Assembly: GCF_900113925.1 (NCBI RefSeq)
Contig: NZ_FORD01000013.1
Location: 1-64,000 of the forward strand
DNA from: Nitrosomonas sp. Nm34
GTDB lineage: Bacteria; Pseudomonadota; Gammaproteobacteria; Burkholderiales; Nitrosomonadaceae
Reading direction: 5' to 3'
DNA length: 64,000 nucleotides
Of the stretch, positions 57,691-64,000 are shown one piece after another. Position 1 is the first letter of the stretch; each line of letters begins with the position of its first letter. The notes under the pieces are model-generated. The model searched no databases, was not told the origin of the DNA, and saw nothing but the letters and a program-made list of their open reading frames with translations. A program made the position numbers and the translations under genes.

Positions 57691-58547
57691 GTAAGCGACG
57701 GCAGGTAAAAGAGCGGCTGGCGACGCTGGACGAGATCCACGGTATCATGAAAACGATGAAAAACCTCGCTTTGCTTGAAATCCGTAAACTGGAAATGTTT
57801 CTCGATACACAACGTCGAGTTACTACTAGTATTGAGAGGGCGGCACAGGATTTCCTGCATTTTTATCCACAAATCCAGGCTCAACCGGACCATCAGCAAC
57901 TGTTGATTATTGTTGGCTCAGAACGCGGTTTTTGCGGTGATTATAATGAAGCATTAGTTTCATTCTTAAACAGTCAACAACCCCAAAGAGAAACTTTGCT
58001 GGTGGCGGTGGGACGCAAGCTTGAGAGCAAGTTACTCGAGAACCTTGGTATGGCCACATTGATTGAAAGCCATAGTGTAGCAGAAGAGGTGCCGATGACG
58101 TTACGACGATTGATTGAAGTGCTGAACAGATTGCAGCAGGCTGCGTCCTCAAAAATAGGGCAGATCAGCGTGCTTTATTTTGACGATGAAAGTGAACAAA
58201 TCAGGCTACGCCAGTTATTGCCCCTGTCATTACCTGAAGCAGAAGTAACTTATTCTCATCCCCCTCTGTTGTATCTGAAGTCAGCACAATTTCTGACTAA
58301 ACTGACTGATCAGTATCTTTATATGCTATTACATGAAGTATTTTATTCGTCGTTCATGATGGAAAATCGTAAGCGGCTGGCTCACATGGATAGTGCTATC
58401 CATCATCTGGAGAAGGATACGGCAAGATTGCGGATGAGGGCGAATAGGTTGCGCCAGGAGGAGATTATCAATGAAATCGAAATTATTTTGCTGAGTACGG
58501 AGGTATTATCGAGTAATGATAAATTACAATCGAAAGCCATCTCGTAG
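57687..58547 (+). CDS. atpG: N-type ATPase gamma subunit
   Basis: This 286-aa rotor shaft protein has the N-terminal helix [20 protein letters not shown] and the C-terminal helix with [35 protein letters not shown] is the conserved Rossmann-like core block. It starts in the atpA stop (ATGA). It is the last gene of atpDCQBEFAG. Confidence 0.9.
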   Translation: MSKRRQVKERLATLDEIHGIMKTMKNLALLEIRKLEMFLDTQRRVTTSIERAAQDFLHFYPQIQAQPDHQQLLIIVGSERGFCGDYNEALVSFLNSQQPQRETLLVAVGRKLESKLLENLGMATLIESHSVAEEVPMTLRRLIEVLNRLQQAASSKIGQISVLYFDDESEQIRLRQLLPLSLPEAEVTYSHPPLLYLKSAQFLTKLTDQYLYMLLHEVFYSSFMMENRKRLAHMDSAIHHLEKDTARLRMRANRLRQEEIINEIEIILLSTEVLSSNDKLQSKAIS

Positions 58548-58632
58548 GCCTTCTGCCGTGACGGCTATTTCTGGTAATCCTCCTACTATGAACAGAGGTT
58601 TCTGGTGACAATTTGTGGAAGAGTGCCGGATT

Positions 58633-60036
58633 TCAAGGTGGCTCAAGCAACCCCAGTAGCCACTGCGGGAAAATGCCAAGTCCGATAACCAGGATCATCG
58701 CTATGATGATGACCATCAATGGGCCCTGTGCCGTTAGGGAGGTGCCTACAGCAGTTTCTTCCTCACTAAATAATACCCCGATGACTCGTAAATAATAAAA
58801 AAAAGCAAGCGCTGTGTTGATGACCGCTACGATTGCCAGTATGACATTACCGGCTTCAATCGCTGCACCAAAGGCGAATAGCTTGGCCATAAAGCCAGCT
58901 GTCGGCGGCAGCCCGGCGAGGGCGAGCAGGCAAATTCCCATGCCGATGCCTAACACAGGATAACGACGCCCCAGCCCGCGATAATCTGTCAAATTTTCAC
59001 GATCCTGATCACGGCGCGTGAACGCAACGATGACAGCAAAGACGCCCAAGTTCATGATAGCTAGAGTAACAGCATAATAAATAGCGGCATCGCGGCCTGC
59101 AGAATTACCTGCTGACAGTGCTACCAGAATATAGCCGAGATGAGCGACAGAGGAATAGGCGAGTAACCTTTTCAAATTCTGCTGATGCAGCGCCAATAAA
59201 TTACCTACGATCATACTGATCAGGGCAATTCCCCATAATAAGGGCAGCAATGCCTCCCAGATAAGGGGCAATTGTAAACATAATAACCGGATCAGGAACA
59301 CCAGCGTGGCTGCCTTGCTGAGACTCGCGAACAGGGCTGTTATGGGAGAAGGAGCCGCTTGGTAGATGTCAGGCGCCCACATATGAAATGGCGCCAAAGC
59401 CACTTTGAATCCTATCCCAATCAGGATCAGGGTAATGGCGACTGGCAGTAAAGAGGCACTGCTAGCGATTGTATTCAGCTCAGCTAGATCCAATGTGCCG
59501 CCGCTGGCATAGGCCAGAGCAACGCCGTAAAGAAAAAATGCAGCGGCAAAGCTGGCAAGCACAGCATATTTTATGCCACCTTCGATTGCGCCGTACCTCG
59601 TTGGTTGCCACGCGATGAGGGCATAAAGCGGTACAGCCAGCATTTCCAGACCGACAAAGGCACTGACAAGATTGTTTGAGCTTACAAGGAGTGCCATTCC
59701 TGAGGTAGCAAAGAGGATCAGACTCAAGTATTCTTCATGGAGTTCATTGCGGATGGGGGCATAACCGAAGGATAGCAGCATGATGGCTGCCGCGCCCAAC
59801 ATGAAAAATAGCGTAAATATACGGCTGATTTCGTCAATTACCAGCAGGCTGCCGACTGCGCCAGGGACTTGCCACAGTAAGGTGGCGGTAGCCCCCAGCA
59901 ATAGGAAAGTCAGGGCGGTCGTCGATAAGAATCGGGTGGAAACACGCTTTGGCCAGATACTCAATATCAATATGACCAGGCCACCCGTTGCTGGCAACAA
60001 GTAAGGGAGAAGATTGATCAGGTCAGCGGAGTGCAT
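58633..60036 (-). CDS. nuoN: NADH-quinone oxidoreductase subunit N
   Basis: This 467-aa antiporter-like membrane subunit of complex I has about 14 helices. Motifs are FVGLEMLAVPLYALIAWQ, FKVALAPFHMWAPDIYQAAP (key Lys and His) and LLAYSSVAHLGYI. It is the last gene of the operon read leftward and its start overlaps nuoM by 14 bases. Confidence 0.94.
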   Translation of the reverse strand: MHSADLINLLPYLLPATGGLVILILSIWPKRVSTRFLSTTALTFLLLGATATLLWQVPGAVGSLLVIDEISRIFTLFFMLGAAAIMLLSFGYAPIRNELHEEYLSLILFATSGMALLVSSNNLVSAFVGLEMLAVPLYALIAWQPTRYGAIEGGIKYAVLASFAAAFFLYGVALAYASGGTLDLAELNTIASSASLLPVAITLILIGIGFKVALAPFHMWAPDIYQAAPSPITALFASLSKAATLVFLIRLLCLQLPLIWEALLPLLWGIALISMIVGNLLALHQQNLKRLLAYSSVAHLGYILVALSAGNSAGRDAAIYYAVTLAIMNLGVFAVIVAFTRRDQDRENLTDYRGLGRRYPVLGIGMGICLLALAGLPPTAGFMAKLFAFGAAIEAGNVILAIVAVINTALAFFYYLRVIGVLFSEEETAVGTSLTAQGPLMVIIIAMILVIGLGIFPQWLLGLLEPP

Positions 60037-61522
60037 TAATCGATCCAGTAGGTACAGCGTTTTTCGCTTCGATAAGAGCAGTCACGGGAATTTGCAGGTT
60101 GTCAAGGAAAGGCGCAGGATACAGACCTAGCCACAGTACGGCTAATGCCAAAGCTCCCAGCAGAACAGTTTCACGACGGTTAAGGTCAGTCCATAGACGT
60201 TGAACAGTGATCTCCCCCAGCATGGCGCGCTGATACATCCACAGCAGGTAAACCACGCCAGTAATAATGCCCAGGGCACCTGCAAAGGCAAACCCGGCAG
60301 AGATCTGAAATACGCCGGCAAGAACCAGAAATTCACCGATAAAGTTGGCCAGTCCTGGCATACTCATGGCAGAAAGGGTGAAGAGCAACAGGAGCGAAGC
60401 CAGGCGGGGCAGTGGCGATAACAATCCCCCTAACTGTGTGAGTAAACGGGTGCCGGAGCGCTCTTGCAGCATGCCAATCATGGCAAACATCGCGCCTGTT
60501 GTCACGCCGTGGGCCAGCATCAGAAGCACGGCACCATTCAAACCTTCCTGATTCCAGGCATAGATGCCAAATACTACGAAACCCAGGTGGCTGATAGAAG
60601 AGTAGGCAATGAGGCGCTTCATGTCTTCCTGGACCAAGGCCAGCAAAGCGCCGTAGAGGATGCCGATTACCCCCAGGGTCATGCCAATGGGCGCAAAGTC
60701 TAAGGAAGCCTCAGGAAACAGCGGCAGACAGAAACGCAACAAGCCATAAGCACCGGTCTTCAGTAAGAGCCCTGCGAGAAAAATGCTGCCCGCAGTTGGC
60801 GCTTCAGTATGCGCATCAGGCAGCCAGCTATGGATCGGAAACAACGGAATCTTGACAGCAAAAGCCACAAAAAACCCCAGCATCAACCACAGCTCGGTCT
60901 TACCTGGCAGATTAATCTGCAACAACTCGAAGTAATCGAATGTGTAAATACCGGTTTGCTCGCCATGAATAAAGTACAGTCCGAGGATGGCTATCAGCAT
61001 CAACAACGAACCGGTAAGCGTGAAAAGAAAAAACTTGTAAGCAGCGTAGAGTCTGCGTTCGTGGCCCCATAGTCCTATCAGAAAATACATTGGCACGAGC
61101 ATCAGTTCCCAGAATACATAGAACAGCACCAAGTCCAGTGACAGGAAAACTCCCATGATTCCCGTCTGGGTAGCGAGCAGCAGAGCGGCAAAAGCAGACC
61201 AGTTCTGCTTGATTGCGTGCCACGAGACCAACACGGCCACAGGGCCAAGCAGTGCGGTCAGCAGCACTAACAACAGACTGATCCCATCCATACCCAATAA
61301 AAACTGAATCCCCATAGCAGGGATCCAGGGAACACGCATGAGGTAATAATAGCCTTCTGCGTTGGGGGCGGCATTCCACCACAAGCCAAGTGCAATCAAC
61401 AGCTCTGTACTGGTAACCGCTAGCGCGGCCCAACGTGTAAAGTCTGTTTTATTACGCCCGATTACGCCGATCCAGAGTGCACCCAACACGGGTAGAAATA
61501 TCAACACGCTTAACCAGTACAT
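60023..61522 (-). CDS. nuoM: NADH-quinone oxidoreductase subunit M
   Basis: This 499-aa antiporter-like subunit has FWELMLVPMYFLIGLWG, FAVKIPLFPIHSWLPDAHTE and RLIAYSSISHLGFVV. The ATG at 61522 (MYWLSVLIFLPVLGALW), preceded by GTGAGGATA, fits the family. In-frame codons up to 61567 lie inside nuoL. Confidence 0.94.
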   Translation of the reverse strand: MYWLSVLIFLPVLGALWIGVIGRNKTDFTRWAALAVTSTELLIALGLWWNAAPNAEGYYYLMRVPWIPAMGIQFLLGMDGISLLLVLLTALLGPVAVLVSWHAIKQNWSAFAALLLATQTGIMGVFLSLDLVLFYVFWELMLVPMYFLIGLWGHERRLYAAYKFFLFTLTGSLLMLIAILGLYFIHGEQTGIYTFDYFELLQINLPGKTELWLMLGFFVAFAVKIPLFPIHSWLPDAHTEAPTAGSIFLAGLLLKTGAYGLLRFCLPLFPEASLDFAPIGMTLGVIGILYGALLALVQEDMKRLIAYSSISHLGFVVFGIYAWNQEGLNGAVLLMLAHGVTTGAMFAMIGMLQERSGTRLLTQLGGLLSPLPRLASLLLLFTLSAMSMPGLANFIGEFLVLAGVFQISAGFAFAGALGIITGVVYLLWMYQRAMLGEITVQRLWTDLNRRETVLLGALALAVLWLGLYPAPFLDNLQIPVTALIEAKNAVPTGSINALR

Positions 61523-61532
61523 AACGTTATCC

Positions 61533-63470
61533 TCACCATAACCAATATCCCAGGAAGAACACGGCACCTGTACTTATTACCAAGGCATAGCGGCTCAGAA
61601 CACCATTCTGGGTGGTGCCAAGCAGCGTATAAGCGAAGCGCAGCGTTGCCACCAGGCGTGAGATACTCACTTCTAACACATTGTATTCCACCCCTTTGCG
61701 GCAGAAGGTGGCAAAGGCCAGCAAACCGCACGTTATCCTGGTGAGTGCGCCTTCAATCAGCAGAGTTTCCACAATGCCTCGCAATCCTCTGGCAAGAGCG
61801 TAGTAAGGACGCGCCAGGGTAGCCTGGTAGAAAGCATCAAAATTCCAGCCGCAACGTAAAAAGTTCGCTAAGGGCAGCGGTTGATTGGCCCGTTCGCGAC
61901 GGATTAACACGCAGGCGAGGCCCATACCGATAAATGGCAACAGAGCAGCAATAAGCTGAAGCATGTAGGTAATGGTTAGCGAAGGGAAAGTCGCTAAACC
62001 GAGCTCTTCTTCGAACCATGGACTCCAAAGATGAGGACCGGGCCAGCCTTCCGGTAATTCGATGAAGCCGCTAATAATACTGAGCAATGCCAAGATAAGT
62101 AGGGGCACTGACATGGGATAGGGGAGGGATAAAGTGGAGGTCTGGGGGGCTGCACCATGGAAGACAATTAAATAAACGCGAAAGATGTAGATCGCTGTCA
62201 GCAGGGCGCCGAAGGCAGCGAAGGTCCACAGCAGCGGGCCAGCTGGTGCCGACCATGCGGTGGCCAGAATCGCGTCTTTGCTATAAAAGCCGGCAGTGAC
62301 GACAGGCACGCCTGCCAATGAGGCAGCACCAGCCAGAAATGTCCAGCGAGCCAGAGGGGGGTGGTGTCCGATCTTGCCCAACTTATTTATATCGTGCTCA
62401 TCCCTGCTGGCCTGGATGACAGCTCCTGCCGACAGAAACAGTAACGCCTTGAAAAAGGCATGAGTCGTGAGGTGGAACAGTGCCAAGGCATAAGCTCCGC
62501 AGCCCAGCGCCAGGAACATGTAGCCTATCTGGCTGATAGTGGAATAGGCTAACACCTTTTTGAAGTCTATTTGTGCTAACGCAGCACTGGCGCCATACAC
62601 AATGGTCAATGCGCCGATCGCTGCCACCAGCCATTGTGTCTGAGGCGCCAGCTCAAATAAGGGATGAGTGCGTGCGATCAAATAAACCCCGGCGGTAACC
62701 ATGGTTGCGGCGTGCATCAAAGCAGAAACCGGGCTGGGACCGGCCATGGCATCTGGCAGCCAGACCTGGAGAGGTAACTGTGCTGACTTACCCACGGCGC
62801 CACCCAGGATTAACAACGTTGCCACGGTAGCCAGGGCGGAGCCCTTTTCCCACTGAGCAGCGGCATCAGTGAGCAAGGCGGATAATGATAATTCGTGAAA
62901 TTGACTGAATAGCAGAAAGATACCGAGCGCCAGTGCGGTATCACCAATACGGGTGACAATAAACGCTTTGCGTCCAGCGTTGCTACACACGGGATCTCGA
63001 TACCAGAAACCAATCAAGGCATAGGAGCACAGTCCAACCAGTTCCCAGCCCAGATAGAGCAGCAGCAGATTATCAGCCAGCACCAGTAACAGCATGCCGG
63101 CTAAGAACAGATTGAGAAAAAAATAATAACGACGCTGATCAGTTTCTTCAGCCATAAAAGACACTGAATAAAGATGAACCAACAGGCCTACACCGCTGAC
63201 GATACTCACCATGACCAAAGCAAGGCGATCAAGCATGAAACCGAACATCGGCCGCCAGTCACCCACTGCCACCCAGGTATAAAGCGTTTGCTGTAACGGT
63301 TGGCTGGCAGCTCCAGCCAGCCATGCCAACAGCACTACCAGGAAAGCAGCGGCTGCAGCAAGGCAGGCTAATACGGCGATATGTTCCCGCCGCAGCAGGC
63401 CTCCAAGTAAGGCGATTACGAGCGATCCAAGCAAGGGTGTGCCGGGAATCAGCCATAGCCATTGATTCAC
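61533..63470 (-). CDS. nuoL: NADH-quinone oxidoreductase subunit L
   Basis: This 645-aa distal proton-pumping subunit has LGWELVGLCSYALIGFW, KSAQLPLQVWLPDAMAGPSPVSALMHAAT and VLAYSTISQIGYMFLALG, plus the long lateral helix region near the C-terminus. The start overlaps the nuoK stop by four bases. Confidence 0.95.
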   Translation of the reverse strand: MNQWLWLIPGTPLLGSLVIALLGGLLRREHIAVLACLAAAAAFLVVLLAWLAGAASQPLQQTLYTWVAVGDWRPMFGFMLDRLALVMVSIVSGVGLLVHLYSVSFMAEETDQRRYYFFLNLFLAGMLLLVLADNLLLLYLGWELVGLCSYALIGFWYRDPVCSNAGRKAFIVTRIGDTALALGIFLLFSQFHELSLSALLTDAAAQWEKGSALATVATLLILGGAVGKSAQLPLQVWLPDAMAGPSPVSALMHAATMVTAGVYLIARTHPLFELAPQTQWLVAAIGALTIVYGASAALAQIDFKKVLAYSTISQIGYMFLALGCGAYALALFHLTTHAFFKALLFLSAGAVIQASRDEHDINKLGKIGHHPPLARWTFLAGAASLAGVPVVTAGFYSKDAILATAWSAPAGPLLWTFAAFGALLTAIYIFRVYLIVFHGAAPQTSTLSLPYPMSVPLLILALLSIISGFIELPEGWPGPHLWSPWFEEELGLATFPSLTITYMLQLIAALLPFIGMGLACVLIRRERANQPLPLANFLRCGWNFDAFYQATLARPYYALARGLRGIVETLLIEGALTRITCGLLAFATFCRKGVEYNVLEVSISRLVATLRFAYTLLGTTQNGVLSRYALVISTGAVFFLGYWLW

Positions 63471-63790
63471 GAGGTCCTCCTTTCAGTCTCTTCCCTGAGT
63501 TGGGTGAGTGCTTCAACGCGCGCTGCCCTGTAGTGATCAAAAGCCAGCCATACCAGGATCAATGCCACTGCGACTTCTGCAGCAGTGACTGTCATCAGCA
63601 TGATTACCAGTACCTGACCATCGGCATTACCCCAGTATTGGCCTGCTGCTGTCGCCGTTAAGGCTACACCATTGAGCATCACCTCTAGTCCAATTAATAT
63701 AAACAGCAGCTCCCGCCGCAATAACACCACAGCGAGACCGAGTACAAATAATAGGGCGGCAATAGCCAGGCTGTGGCTGAGCGGGATCAT
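63467..63790 (-). CDS. nuoK: NADH-quinone oxidoreductase subunit K
   Basis: This 107-aa protein has three helices with the conserved Glu residues in ILIGLEVMLNGVAL and TVTAAEVAVALILV, both needed for proton transfer. It overlaps nuoJ by four bases. Confidence 0.95.
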   Translation of the reverse strand: MIPLSHSLAIAALLFVLGLAVVLLRRELLFILIGLEVMLNGVALTATAAGQYWGNADGQVLVIMLMTVTAAEVAVALILVWLAFDHYRAARVEALTQLREETERRTS

Positions 63791-64000
63791 CGTTTTCCCC
63801 TTTGACTGAGATAGAGGGCAGCCACCAAGGCCGCCAGCAATAAAATGGCAGCGGCTTCCACCATCATCAGGTAGGGACCAAACAGCGCATTCCCCACCGC
63901 CGTAGGGCCGATCACCGTAATGCTGTCTATCTCATTGAATGATGATCTGCTAAATAACAGTAAGAGTATCAACCACAGTAGCAGCGCCAATAATGCGATT
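63787..64000 (-). CDS. nuoJ: NADH-quinone oxidoreductase subunit J, C-terminal part
   Basis: The frame is open to the window edge, so the N-terminal half is outside. The visible part ends with the family block GNALFGPYLMMVEAAAILLLAALVAALYL and RGKR. The upstream nuo genes should continue to the right. Confidence 0.9.
   Translation of the reverse strand, partial: IALLALLLWLILLLLFSRSSFNEIDSITVIGPTAVGNALFGPYLMMVEAAAILLLAALVAALYLSQRGKR

Overview
The window looks like chromosome of a Nitrosomonas-type ammonia-oxidising betaproteobacterium. The basis is gene content and order: an N-type ATPase operon facing a nuo operon, a his-HIT-tat cluster, an lnt-glyQ-glyS-gmhB-plsC run, a cytochrome P460-family protein, several copper proteins and many short MITE-like repeats. 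No rRNA, tRNA, CRISPR array or prophage was seen. The genus is an inference; no marker gene was compared.

Layout. 1-617: wreckage made of an IS630 transposase tail, half a MITE and the first codons of a second copy of the neighbouring regulator. 618-7835: a large STAND/SARP-type regulator divergent from two paralogous, signal-peptide-bearing multicopper oxidase proteins. 7934-16009: an SDR, a DUF6164-like protein, and lnt-glyQ-glyS-gmhB-plsC-ygjP. 16010-16596: nested IS/MITE relics. 16597-22646: a YbaL-type antiporter, a P460-family cytochrome, then hupE, hypA, hypB and a short hypF. 22776-24085: an L,D-transpeptidase facing an Lpp-like lipoprotein. 24715-25880: a decayed chromate transporter. 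25927-31786: a c-type heme protein, a membrane-anchored penicillin-acylase homologue, an unknown membrane protein, and GDPD plus GlpD. 31928-34238: a NarL-type two-component pair split by repeats. 35567-42437: hisCBHAFIE, a HIT protein and tatABC. 42729-52095: an MscK-like channel and a three-gene signalling operon (kinase, Rcp1-like receiver, REC-PAS-PAS-GGDEF-EAL). 52408-58547: N-type ATPase atpDCQBEFAG. 58633-64000: nuoNMLKJ on the minus strand, nuoJ cut by the window edge.

The most striking signal is the oxidase pair at 4051-7835. The two proteins are paralogous two-cupredoxin-domain oxidases whose copper ligands are complementary. The first keeps only the domain-1 histidine motifs (HVHG, YHDH). 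The second keeps only the domain-2 motifs (HTFHLH and a complete HCHxxxHxxxxM). Neither can build a trinuclear copper cluster alone; together they supply exactly one full ligand set, which suggests an obligate hetero-oligomeric laccase-like enzyme. The second subunit also carries an amicyanin-like cupredoxin and a histidine-bearing beta-propeller. A SARP-like regulator and a direct repeat sit in the shared promoter region.

A roughly 105 bp MITE family with near-perfect ends is scattered through the intergenic regions (ten copies). Some copies lie just upstream of hupE, the MscK-like gene, the hybrid signalling operon and the ATPase operon, and one interrupts a regulator gene. A second repeat family flanks and splits the two-component system.
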